A stretch of 42,935 nt of DNA from an uncultured Parafilimonas sp. (lineage in GTDB: Bacteria; Bacteroidota; Bacteroidia; Chitinophagales; Chitinophagaceae), in NCBI GenBank assembly GCA_903882935.1, contig CAIRZB010000073.1, positions 1 to 42,935 of the forward strand, read 5' to 3'. This document shows, piece after piece, positions 16,173 to 24,379 of the stretch. A program made the translations under genes and the position numbers. Each line of letters starts with the position of its first letter. Positions within the stretch are counted from its first letter, which is position 1. The notes beneath the pieces are model-generated. The model worked only from the letters and a program-made list of their open reading frames with translations, had not been told where the DNA came from and ran no database searches.

Positions 16173-18869
16173 TTACCAATTATTCTTCCATGTGCTGCCG
16201 TTGTACGTTTGAATTACGCCTGTGCTGGCATCCGTTGCCGTGCAGTCGGTGCAATACACGGTAAGGCCTGCCACTGGGCTGCTAATGGCATTGCGCTGGG
16301 CGGCTGTCATTACAGGCGGCAAAAAGCCCTTTGTTGTGCTTTGCACGTCTAACGCTACGCTTGGCTTTAATGTAGGCGTTGTTGGGTCGGCATTTATTTG
16401 TATCTGACCTGTACTAAAATCGCCATATATCAAATGGTTTGTCCCGCTTCCGCCAGTTATGCACAATTTATTATTGGGCGAAGCCGATGTATACTGCAAA
16501 GCATAATGGCCAATTAGCACATTATAACTGCCGTTAAAATTGGTGTTGCTGCCGCTGTTGTTGCCGATAAAAATATTACTGCCTGCATTTCCGCCGCCAT
16601 TGGCGTTGGTATAAGTGTTTACGCCTGCATTGTAACCGATAAAAATGTTATTGCTGCTGTTAGTGGCGTGTTGGCCTGCCGATGTGCCGATGAACGTGTT
16701 TTGGTCGCCCGAAGCCAAAGCAGAGCCTGCGCCCGTTCCGATAGCTGTGTTGAACGAGCCACTAGCATTTGTCTTCAATGCTTGGTATCCTACACCAGTG
16801 TTTAACCCCCCGCTGGTGAGCGCATTGAGCGCAGTAGAGCCAACGGCTACATTGTCGTAGTTGGTTAGTGAAAAGTTTCCCGCACTGTAACCCCAAAACA
16901 AATTGCTGTTTCCGTTACACTGGTGGTAAATAACCTGCCCGTTTTGCGTTAATACGCCAGTAGTACTGCTTGAGGTTGAAGGCAAGTCAAAGCTACTGGT
17001 TGTGGCCACCTCTTGCATGGTTTTTACACCCGAGCCAAGTGTTTGGTTAGCAAGCGTAACAATACCAGCCGCACTGCCGGAGGCATCGGTTGGCATGTAT
17101 GAATAAGCCGCAGTTGGAGGGGTGTTAAACCTAACCATATCAGCATAGTTCAATCCCTTTTTTAATAACCCACATTGTACAATTGTATTGGCAATCAAAT
17201 CATGCCCCGTTTGGTTAGGGTGTACATTGTCGCTGTACAAAACATTGGGTATCTGCAAACTGGGGTCGTAGGTGTTTATAACATAACCCGCAAATGTTGT
17301 TTCAATGTGGCTCTTTAAAGGCAATAAATTTAAACCCGCACTTTCATAAAAACCGTTGCTGTGGTATACGGCTATACCTGCCGCTGTTAAACGCGCCACT
17401 ATGGTATCATAATTAGCATAAACGTTACTATACGTAAAGTTGAGGTCGTTACGGCCAATCATTATTAACACCGCTTTCGGTGCCAAGGCTATAATTTCAG
17501 GCACCCTGTTCAACAAGTCCCTCACGCCTTCAGTACCACCCGCGCTTATTACGGTAGGGTAATACAAAGCGGAAATCTGTTGTGGCCACCGAGAGGCAAA
17601 AGAGTTAGAGATATACTCTCCTTTGCTGTCTGTGGTAACAAGTAAGTTGGCGTTCATAAGTTCCTTACTGCTTATAACTAAGCTATCCAATGCAAAAGTG
17701 CCACTCAAGGCATAAACAGCGTATTTCCCAGTGTTAGGGCTGGGGTTGGTAAAATTGCCTGATTGAAAACCATAATTGGCGGTGATAAATGAGCCGCCGG
17801 TAGTGAGGTCCCTTGCTGTGGCGTACAACGTATCAACTACCCTTTCAAGCGATATAATCACATAGTCATTGGCGCCTATGGCAAGGTTGCTGGCTGATGT
17901 GGCCACAACCGTTGTGGCCGGACTGCCTAAATTATTGGTGGCAACGATAGTAAGTGTGCCAGTTGAAAAGTTAAGCGAGGCATAAGCACTAAACTTTTGG
18001 TACACATTCATGCTCCTGGTACCGACACCCGCAACCGCGCTGGTGGAAGTTACCTTAATTTTAGCGGTAGTGTTCCAATGGTCAAGCAGGCTGTAGTAGT
18101 TGTAATCTAGGCTAGAAACGCCGGAGCCTGCGGTAACTACTATTTTGTTAGACGATACGGTGGCAGTGGCTGTATCTGCAGTAAAATCGCTGGTAGAGGT
18201 CCAACTGTTTTTGTTATAAATAATGCCGTAATACTGCGGCGTGGCTACCCCACCCACATTCCCCCAGCTCAACACGCTGCCGTTGGTGGTCAAATACTTT
18301 CCTGCGTTACTGTTTTGTGCGGGCAAAACAGCTGCGGCGGCGCTGTCGGCAATGCGCCGCGCCTGGGGCAGGGTGGCCAGTTGCTGGGTGTCGGCACTGT
18401 AGGTAAAGGCAGTTCCCCCGCTGTTTTGTAATACGCCCAATCCCCAGCCGGCATTGGCATTGGTGTTATGCCAGTAAATATTGGCGGTTCCGCCGGGTAT
18501 GCTATCGGCATTCAAGGGGGCAAACTGTTTATACCCGTTTAAATATTGTTGCGGGCTGTTAGGGGCTGCCGTAAAAGATGGGCCGCCAGTTACGGCACCA
18601 AAATACTCAATACTATTTTTCTTGTAAAACAGGCTGTCGCCACGCTGGTATAACGTGTCAACATACCGGTTGCCGTTCGGCATTACATTTAAGGTACCGT
18701 TTAAAACGCGGTTTAGTTTTGCCGCGGTAATTTGCTGTGTGCCGTTGGTGTTAATCAAGGTATTTATCGCGCTGCGTAGGGTGGCAGTGTCGGTTATGGC
18801 CTGTGCCTGGCTTTTGCTATACGCTAAAATCACTATTAAAATCGTTGCTAAAATCGCCTTGTGTTGCAT
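16173..18869 (-). CDS. Tail fibre/spike with SGNH esterase domain and adhesin-like head repeats
   Basis: The 898 aa protein has, in order: a signal-peptide-like N-terminus (MQHKAILATILIVILAYSKS, then Q-A-Q), an attachment-like segment (about 25-205), an SGNH domain with its sandwich (about 210-570; Ser415 in T-D-S-K-G, Asn474 in I-G-R-N-D, Asp547/His550 in D-N-V-H-P-N), and a trimeric-adhesin-like head region (about 650-800) with repeats such as NTAIGTGAG, NTFIGTSAG and NIFIGYNAG. The end carries FLPPVMTAAQRNAI, common in Bacteroidota fibre-like proteins. It is probably the receptor-binding or receptor-deacylating fibre. The first 53 bases of coding overlap the upstream LysM-like gene. The signal-like start is unusual for a phage structural protein. 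Confidence 0.75.
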   Translation of the reverse strand: MQHKAILATILIVILAYSKSQAQAITDTATLRSAINTLINTNGTQQITAAKLNRVLNGTLNVMPNGNRYVDTLYQRGDSLFYKKNSIEYFGAVTGGPSFTAAPNSPQQYLNGYKQFAPLNADSIPGGTANIYWHNTNANAGWGLGVLQNSGGTAFTYSADTQQLATLPQARRIADSAAAAVLPAQNSNAGKYLTTNGSVLSWGNVGGVATPQYYGIIYNKNSWTSTSDFTADTATATVSSNKIVVTAGSGVSSLDYNYYSLLDHWNTTAKIKVTSTSAVAGVGTRSMNVYQKFSAYASLNFSTGTLTIVATNNLGSPATTVVATSASNLAIGANDYVIISLERVVDTLYATARDLTTGGSFITANYGFQSGNFTNPSPNTGKYAVYALSGTFALDSLVISSKELMNANLLVTTDSKGEYISNSFASRWPQQISALYYPTVISAGGTEGVRDLLNRVPEIIALAPKAVLIMIGRNDLNFTYSNVYANYDTIVARLTAAGIAVYHSNGFYESAGLNLLPLKSHIETTFAGYVINTYDPSLQIPNVLYSDNVHPNQTGHDLIANTIVQCGLLKKGLNYADMVRFNTPPTAAYSYMPTDASGSAAGIVTLANQTLGSGVKTMQEVATTSSFDLPSTSSSTTGVLTQNGQVIYHQCNGNSNLFWGYSAGNFSLTNYDNVAVGSTALNALTSGGLNTGVGYQALKTNASGSFNTAIGTGAGSALASGDQNTFIGTSAGQHATNSSNNIFIGYNAGVNTYTNANGGGNAGSNIFIGNNSGSNTNFNGSYNVLIGHYALQYTSASPNNKLCITGGSGTNHLIYGDFSTGQIQINADPTTPTLKPSVALDVQSTTKGFLPPVMTAAQRNAISSPVAGLTVYCTDCTATDASTGVIQTYNGSTWKNNW

Positions 18870-19110
18870 GGCTGGTTGTGTTTATGTCGGTTGCGTAATA
18901 CGTATTTGTCGGGCTTAGGTATAAGTTTATGCCTTGGTCAATCAATAGGTTATCGTCGTATAAAAACTGTTGCCCCGTAACGGGCGTGTAGTCCAGGCTG
19001 CTTATGGCATTTTCTAGCAACAGTTTGTATAACAGGTCGGTAGTACCGTACGTGTTAAGGCAAACATCCAACAGGCTTTGCCCGCTTACGGCGTTAAATT
19101 TTTGTTGCAT
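18817..19110 (-). CDS. LysM/tail-protein-X-like phage protein
   Basis: The 97 aa protein opens with MQQKFNAVSGQSLLDVCLNT, followed by Y-G-T-T-D-L-L-Y-K-L-L-L-E-N. This resembles a LysM fold or the P2 gpX type (short domain with D-x-x-x-N and Y-G motifs) that binds the tail tip or peptidoglycan. It then reads GQQFLYDDNLLI. It sits between the gp25/46-like gene and the fibre, where P2/Mu-like phages carry a tail protein X. The C-terminal tail rich in Asn, Asp and Phe is overprinted by the fibre signal peptide. Confidence 0.6.
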   Translation of the reverse strand: MQQKFNAVSGQSLLDVCLNTYGTTDLLYKLLLENAISSLDYTPVTGQQFLYDDNLLIDQGINLYLSPTNTYYATDINTTSHATQGDFSNDFNSDFSV

Positions 19111-19402
19111 TGGGTATAATTGTTAGGGTGCCCTTGTTGTTTACCGATATGCTGGGGCCGGTAACCCGGTAGCCGTCTGCCCGTAGATTTATTGCCACGC
19201 TTCTGGTTATCGCCTGCTCTTGGCCGCTGCTGTTGATGTATTGTAGTATGCCCACCCCGTCGGCGGGGTATTCTTTCCACCACCCGGGGAATGCGTTTAT
19301 GGTGTCTTCAATATGCTGCATGTCGCTTGGGCCGGTGGCGAAATCGCCGTTTTTGATAACAATGTCGTTGTTTAACAAGGAAAAGTCAGTTGAGGCAGCC
19401 AT
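19094..19402 (-). CDS. Baseplate wedge-like protein (gp25/Mu gp46-like)
   Basis: The start at MAASTDFSLLNN is preferred (19402); the longer frame begins at 19447. The 102 aa product contains DFSLLNNDIVIKNGDFATGP, then DMQHIEDTINAFPGWWKEYP and AINLRADGYRVTGPSISVNN. This is the arrangement of small gp25/W/gp46-like baseplate proteins: an initial hairpin, a helix with the dimer interface, and a final strand pair. It overlaps the LysM-like gene by a few bases. A role in the baseplate wedge is inferred from position after gpV. Confidence 0.65.
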   Translation of the reverse strand: MAASTDFSLLNNDIVIKNGDFATGPSDMQHIEDTINAFPGWWKEYPADGVGILQYINSSGQEQAITRSVAINLRADGYRVTGPSISVNNKGTLTIIPNATKI

Positions 19403-19486
19403 GGAGATAGGATTGTTTTGTGTACCCGCTTCGGCAGGACAGGACAATAATAAAAAGTTTCGGAAACGCCTTTACGATTGGTTGCG

Positions 19487-20059
19487 TTATACCCCGTGCG
19501 TAACGGTGGTGTTCTCAATTTCGCTTTGTTGGGTAGGCAAAATGGTGTTCGTTTCATTGGTTATTGTTGGGGCGGCAGTGCCTGTGCCGGTTGTTAACGC
19601 AAGTATATGGGTGTGCGCATTGTATTTGGCAATTAGCCCGTTCAGCAAATTTTCAAGGTTGTTTAGTTTTTGTGTTAGTGCTGCAATTTTTGCAAGGCCG
19701 CCCAGGCTGCCATCGTTTAGCTGTATGGTTCCGTCAATTACCTTTAATTGGCTGCCGCCAACGGTGTACAATATTTTAGTTAGGCAACTAAACATTACAA
19801 CGCATGGTTGGGCAAATTTGCTTAACAAAACCAGCACTGTGCTGTCTAATGAGGGTATGTAAAAAATACCGTCATCAACGCTGGCCATCAGCAACGCGTC
19901 GCTTATGGGTGCTTGCATATATCCGCCTTGGGGTAAACACACGCATGTGCGCGCCGCCTCGTTAACGCTTTTTACAGTGCAGGGCAAGTACGATACTGCG
20001 TCTGCATGTTTTACGCCAGAAATATGTTGTATAGCGTCAATAATATGTCTGCTACTCAT
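19487..20059 (-). CDS. Baseplate assembly/tail spike protein (gpV/Mu gp45-like)
   Basis: The start at MSSRHIIDAIQHISG is preferred; upstream in-frame sequence has unlikely composition. The 190 aa protein has an OB-fold-like N-terminal part (SYLPCTVKSVNEAARTCVCL), a middle part PSLDSTVLVLLSKFAQPCVV, and a C-terminal part with VIDGTIQLNDGSLGGLAKI and NAHTHILALTTGTGTAAP. H-x-H in the C-terminal part is typical of gpV-like spikes, where histidines bind iron. It forms the central puncturing spike of the contractile tail. Confidence 0.75.
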   Translation of the reverse strand: MSSRHIIDAIQHISGVKHADAVSYLPCTVKSVNEAARTCVCLPQGGYMQAPISDALLMASVDDGIFYIPSLDSTVLVLLSKFAQPCVVMFSCLTKILYTVGGSQLKVIDGTIQLNDGSLGGLAKIAALTQKLNNLENLLNGLIAKYNAHTHILALTTGTGTAAPTITNETNTILPTQQSEIENTTVTHGV

Positions 20060-20136
20060 AAAAAATGGTGAATTGTGGTACGCTAAAACGGAGTGGTGAA
20101 TCCTGAAAAGGTATGTGTAAAGGCATTTTGCTACCA

Positions 20137-21348
20137 TCAGCCCAGTTTGAAGTCAAGCTCAATTTCTTGCCGCAGGCCTCCTGTGCCGCCGGTGTATTTT
20201 ACGCCGCGTACCATGTAAGTGCCGTTGCGTTCGGGCAATACATTGTCAATCAGGCTAATGGCATCGCCATGCTTAACGTATGGCAGGCCAAAGGTGGTAA
20301 ATGTGCCGCGTAGGCCTGTGTAGTAATACTTACGCAATTGGGGTGTCGCAAGGTCTTCCAAGTCTTTCATGGTTTTTGCGCCAGGAAAGAAAAAATCGTG
20401 CCTTTCGCCTGTTTGGTCCTGCGGTATTTCTTGCCCGTCTTTTATCGGTAAATACTCGGGTACGTCTGTACCCTTTTTATATGTTACCAACAAGCTTAGT
20501 TTTGTTTTTTGTGTTTTGGGGTGTCCGTCTTTGGTGGTTTGGCCTGTTTTTGACTCAACGGTATTGCTTGCGAGGCAACTTAACACAATGTCATCTCTCC
20601 TGGCATACTCCAAGTTGTCGCTAATGATATTTTCTTGAAAAGTAAACGTGTTGTATGGCGGCTGGCCTGTATCTTGCGGCAAGTACGCAAATGCGCCGCA
20701 CCGTAATTCATTCCCTCTAAAATACGCTTCAAAATGGTATGTTTTTCTTAGCTCCTCCAGCAGTTTGGCAACAGTTTCTCCACCGGTTCGTATAGTCCCG
20801 GCCTGTGTTTGGGTTAGCTTGTTAACTGTAAAGGGCAGTGGTTTGCCTGTGTTGGGCATGTTTGCGCCGCCCATGATTTCACTCAGTATTTTTTCAACAG
20901 AGTAACCTCTCCACTCTTTTACAGGGGTTTTAACTTGCTGTAGAATGTACATATTGTCCATTACCTCCAGCGTAAAGGTGTTTTTGCTTTGCACACCGCT
21001 TATATAGCCCGTAAAAATGGTAACAGTGGGGGCAGTATAAGTACCTTGGCTGTTAAAAAAAGCGTAACCCCAGTGTATGGTTATGGCATCCCCCTTTAGC
21101 AATATGGGTGGGTTAGTGCCAAAGCCCCCAAGGTTTGTGCTGGTGTTGAGCAGTGCCGCTGGCTTACCGTTTTCATCAGCCACATAAACTTTTTTAGGTA
21201 GCGTAACGTGGCCTTTGTCAGTAAAGTCGCGCCATGTGCTGGTTATCTCCAGCTCTTTTACAAAGCTAAAAAAATAGGTATTATTGCGGCCTGGCCACGA
21301 TTCACTAGGCTGTTGCACTATTTTCACGTTTATCAAAACCCTTTTCAT
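20137..21348 (-). CDS. Baseplate hub protein (gpD/Mu gp44-like)
   Basis: The 403 aa protein carries the two-domain layout of late control protein D/gp44 hubs. The N-terminal part reads MKRVLINVKIVQQPSESWPG, with DAITIHWGYAFFN and TIFTGYISGVQSKN. The mid-part has TIRTGGETVAKLLEELRKTY, then FEAYFRGNELRCGAF. The C-terminal part carries the V-K-H-G-D-A-I-S-L-I-D and Y-M-V-R-G-V-K-Y segments. Hubs connect the tail tube to the spike. Its start overlaps the end of the upstream DUF6046-like gene (21348), an operon sign. Confidence 0.82.
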   Translation of the reverse strand: MKRVLINVKIVQQPSESWPGRNNTYFFSFVKELEITSTWRDFTDKGHVTLPKKVYVADENGKPAALLNTSTNLGGFGTNPPILLKGDAITIHWGYAFFNSQGTYTAPTVTIFTGYISGVQSKNTFTLEVMDNMYILQQVKTPVKEWRGYSVEKILSEIMGGANMPNTGKPLPFTVNKLTQTQAGTIRTGGETVAKLLEELRKTYHFEAYFRGNELRCGAFAYLPQDTGQPPYNTFTFQENIISDNLEYARRDDIVLSCLASNTVESKTGQTTKDGHPKTQKTKLSLLVTYKKGTDVPEYLPIKDGQEIPQDQTGERHDFFFPGAKTMKDLEDLATPQLRKYYYTGLRGTFTTFGLPYVKHGDAISLIDNVLPERNGTYMVRGVKYTGGTGGLRQEIELDFKLG

Positions 21349-22040
21349 TAGGCTATTGTTTTGGTGGTTAGCTGTTGCAGCAAAATGGGTATGTCGGATA
21401 TACAGCTGATGGTAATTTTTTGCTGGCTGTATTTGCCCTCCTCCTGCCCAATTTGGTAGCTTTCAACTACCACGGTGTTAATACCCAGCGCGTTTAAATA
21501 TTTACATTCAACAGCAATGGGTATGGGTGCGTCAAGCATTTGCTTTATTGCGTTTACGTGTGCCCAAGGGTAGGTATAATTGGCACCGTTTATTATGGCG
21601 TTGATGGTTATGTGGTAATCGTCCATGCCAATGTATTCCTTCACAGTGCCGTTGCGGCCTTGTATCTCGGTTTTTACAATTTTTTTTGCCTGGCTAACGG
21701 TTAGCAATACCGTTTGAAACTCAATGTCGGGGAAAGAAAGCTGGGTGGGGTATGGTGTTGCATCAATATACGGGGTGCCTTTAAAAACAATGTTTGTAAA
21801 AACCGGCGTACCCAATGGGCTATGGCTGGTGGGGGTATCGGTGTTGTCAGGTTGTGTTGTTTTTTGCCCCTGTAACAATGGGCTTGTATATTGTAGCCCA
21901 TATTTGGTTGCCAACTCGCTAATTATGTTTATGGTTTGAATAACAGGCATGGGTAAAGGTTTTGTGGTTTTGCCAGCAAAATGGCCGTGTGCGCGGTGCT
22001 TTTTTGGGGGAAAGATTGTTTTTTTGGGCGGGTGCTGCAT
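21348..22040 (-). CDS. DUF6046-like tail protein between tape measure and hub
   Basis: The 230 aa product (longest frame, starting 3 bases after the tape-measure stop) has a basic proline-rich N-terminus. A shorter start at MPVIQTINIISELA (21950) is plausible. The conserved part is beta-rich: LSFPDIEFQTVLLTVSQAKK, VKEYIGMDDYHITINAIING, ECKYLNALGINTVVVESYQI and QQKITISCISDIPILL. It matches what I know as DUF6046-like proteins of Bacteroidota phages. In Mu the DNA-circulation protein gp43 has this position, so a hub-linker or tail-tip role is inferred. Confidence 0.6.
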   Translation of the reverse strand: MQHPPKKTIFPPKKHRAHGHFAGKTTKPLPMPVIQTINIISELATKYGLQYTSPLLQGQKTTQPDNTDTPTSHSPLGTPVFTNIVFKGTPYIDATPYPTQLSFPDIEFQTVLLTVSQAKKIVKTEIQGRNGTVKEYIGMDDYHITINAIINGANYTYPWAHVNAIKQMLDAPIPIAVECKYLNALGINTVVVESYQIGQEEGKYSQQKITISCISDIPILLQQLTTKTIA

Positions 22041-22042
22041 CT

Positions 22043-23803
22043 TTAATCGTACGCCACGCGCTGGCTGTCGTTAACGGCTGACAGCAGCACTTCTGTTATA
22101 ATATCTTTTATTTGCTTGGCGCCGCCTTGTATGGTGGTTGAATGGAGATTTAGCTCCTTCACCAGCTCGTTTATTTTTATATTGATGGTGGTTGCTTTGT
22201 TTCCGGCGGAACCACTGGTGTTTTTACCAGGTATGTTGGTTTGCTCTGGGGCTGGCGGCGGGTTGTTAGTAAACGTTGTTTTTGTGTTTGCTAGCCCACC
22301 TGTGCTTGGGCTACCGCCATCTACACCGCCTTCATTCATTACGTTGGCTGCCGCGCCCGCTTTTTTATCTGCCGCCCCTTTTTCCGCAGCTTCCTTAATT
22401 GCATTGTCATACCCCTTGTGAAAGGCATTTCCAAGTCTGTTGCCTGCGTTGCTAATTACTGATACGCCTTCATTAAACCCCTGTTTTACTTCGTTCCAAT
22501 TAAGTGTAAAAGCACCATGAATAACGTGGGCTATTGCTTTAAAAGCATCTACGGTAAGCGCCCCGAATTCTTTTATCGTTTCCCAAACGCCGAGTATAAC
22601 GGCTCTAAAAGTGGTAAAATGGTTATAACAATAAACCACTATTGCAACAACACCTGCTATGCCCGCAATCAACAAACCAATGGGGTTGGCCTCCATTACG
22701 CCATTCCATATTTTTTGGGCCATTTTTGCAATTTCTACCGCCTTTCCGTAAAAGTTGGTTGCAATAGTGCCTGCCTTCATGGCAACGTTATAGGCCATTA
22801 TGGCCGTAGCAACACCCGCAATACCTGCTGCAAATACCTGCACCAGCGTTTGGTTTTTAGATGCCCAATCAACAACGGATTTTAAACCATTTAAAATACC
22901 ACCGATGGCAGAAAGTAAAGTATTGTATACGGGCATTAATGCGTTGCCAACCCCTTGTTTTAGGGTAGTAAATGAATTTTGCATATCTGTTACTTTGGCG
23001 GCAACGCTATCACCTGCGGTTTTCATGGTCTCCGAAAAATGTTGTTTGAGCGTGCCTGAGAAATTTTGTACAAATTTTTTGCCGTCAATCTCCCCTTTTT
23101 TTAAGGCCTTTTCAAAATCCGCCGAACTCATGTGCATGCTGCCGGCCATTAGTTTTGTTGCCTCAGGCATTGCCTTAGTGATGTTTTTTATTTGGGCGCT
23201 TGTTACTGGCCCGTGGGTTGCTATGTCCTTTATGGTATCGGTTACTTTTGCAAATTGCTCCGGCTTTAGGTTTATGGCTAAGGCTGTATCGGCAATGCCT
23301 TCAAAAGTGTCTCTAAAATTCTGCCCTTTTATCCCAGCCTCCCCGAGGCCCTGCTGAAGGCTGGTGAAGTTTTTATACAGGCCCTCCATGGGTAAATGTA
23401 GCCTTACTACAGCGTCGCTTATATAGTTTGTATTTTTGGCGGCATCCTGCTCGTTTTCCGAACTCTCTTTAATTTTTTTGTTAAACTCGTTGTACTCATT
23501 GGCTGTTTTCATGGTTTCAGTTCCAATCTTCAACAAGTCATCGTATAATGGGGGCAGCTTTAGTGCCGAGCCTGCTTCCTTCAGCATACCCATAACAGTG
23601 TCCATGGTTCCATCGAAACTGTCTACATTTTCCTGAAGTTTTTTTAGTTTCTCTGATGCATAATCCTTGACTGAGAGAACATATTCCTTTGTTTTTTGCT
23701 TTTTCCCGCCCGCCCCACTTTTTTTGGAGCTGCCTTTTTTTTGGGTTTTCTCCTGCTGGCTCTTTTTTGTTTTCTTATCAGGGGCCTTTTGTTCTTTTGC
23801 CAT
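22043..23803 (-). CDS. Tail tape measure protein
   Basis: The 586 aa protein begins with a very basic segment (MAKEQKAPDKKTKKSQQEKT), then long helical stretches (SEKLKKLQENVDSFDGTMDT, NEYNEFNKKIKESSENEQDA). TMP-family text follows: DAVVRLHLPMEGLYKNFTSL, GQNFRDTFEGIADTALAINL, and MPVYNTLLSAIGGILNGLKS. Two hydrophobic segments (VQVFAAGIAGVATAIMAYNV and PIGLLIAGIAGVVAIVVYCY) are typical. Length sets tail length; 586 residues suggests a short contractile tail. It sits downstream of the G/GT chaperone in the usual order, but a plus-strand gene is inserted between them. Confidence 0.88.
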   Translation of the reverse strand: MAKEQKAPDKKTKKSQQEKTQKKGSSKKSGAGGKKQKTKEYVLSVKDYASEKLKKLQENVDSFDGTMDTVMGMLKEAGSALKLPPLYDDLLKIGTETMKTANEYNEFNKKIKESSENEQDAAKNTNYISDAVVRLHLPMEGLYKNFTSLQQGLGEAGIKGQNFRDTFEGIADTALAINLKPEQFAKVTDTIKDIATHGPVTSAQIKNITKAMPEATKLMAGSMHMSSADFEKALKKGEIDGKKFVQNFSGTLKQHFSETMKTAGDSVAAKVTDMQNSFTTLKQGVGNALMPVYNTLLSAIGGILNGLKSVVDWASKNQTLVQVFAAGIAGVATAIMAYNVAMKAGTIATNFYGKAVEIAKMAQKIWNGVMEANPIGLLIAGIAGVVAIVVYCYNHFTTFRAVILGVWETIKEFGALTVDAFKAIAHVIHGAFTLNWNEVKQGFNEGVSVISNAGNRLGNAFHKGYDNAIKEAAEKGAADKKAGAAANVMNEGGVDGGSPSTGGLANTKTTFTNNPPPAPEQTNIPGKNTSGSAGNKATTINIKINELVKELNLHSTTIQGGAKQIKDIITEVLLSAVNDSQRVAYD

Positions 23804-23913
23804 GGGTGTAGAAATTTTTTTTACAAGTATGATCGTTCATTTGGGTTGAGTCGCGCCCTTGAAGAAAAATGGCATTTGGGCAGTACGCAGATATGAAATC
23901 TGTAATTGTAGAT

Positions 23914-23945
23914 TTTTTTTAGAAAAGCTTTCTTTTCTAAAAAAA
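23914..23945. promoter_or_regulatory. Perfect 14-bp hairpin covering the start of a cargo gene
   Basis: Arm 23914-23927 (TTTTTTTAGAAAAG) pairs exactly with 23932-23945 around the loop CTTT; its last base is the A of the ATG at 23945. T-runs on both sides could let it act as a terminator in either direction, or it could hide the ribosome entry site of the cargo gene. Confidence 0.6.
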
Positions 23946-24364
23946 TGTCGTATATTGAAATAAAAAATATGATTTATTTCTGCCCTAAGTGTAATGGGTC
24001 AAACCCCATTGACGAAGCAAGCCACGGTTTTAAAACCACGTTTGATGCTGCCTTTAAGAGAGCCCCCGGCCCAAATGGGAAGCCGATGATGATCATTACC
24101 TGTAACCATTGTAGCTGTGAATTTGACCCCTCAACAACTGGCGATATAGCGTTAGATCCTGCATTCAAAAGCAAGGCCAAGACGCGCCGTATTGCCATAA
24201 AAATGATAAGAGTAATAATGTATATTATGGTTGCTGTTTTAGCGCTGGGTTGTTGGTCAGCTTTTGCGGAAAATAGCAAGGGAGCTGGTTTTTTTCTGTT
24301 GCTGTTAATGCTTGGAGCTTTATTTTTGGCCCGTGCAACTAAAGTACCCCCCAAGGTGGTATAA
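23945..24364 (+). CDS. Zinc-ribbon membrane protein, phage cargo gene
   Basis: The 139 aa protein has a zinc ribbon, C-P-K-C (13/16) and C-N-H-C (53/56), followed by a basic linker and two hydrophobic helices (MIRVIMYIMVAVLALGCWSA and GAGFFLLLLMLGALFLARA). It is encoded opposite to all neighbouring structural genes, between chaperone and tape measure, which is the classic layout of a moron: an independently expressed gene inserted in a phage operon. An alternative start is MIYFCPKC (23969), beyond the hairpin. A role in lysogenic conversion or superinfection exclusion is possible but unproven. Confidence 0.7.
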   Translation: MSYIEIKNMIYFCPKCNGSNPIDEASHGFKTTFDAAFKRAPGPNGKPMMIITCNHCSCEFDPSTTGDIALDPAFKSKAKTRRIAIKMIRVIMYIMVAVLALGCWSAFAENSKGAGFFLLLLMLGALFLARATKVPPKVV

Positions 24365-24379
24365 AAATTTTGGTACTGC

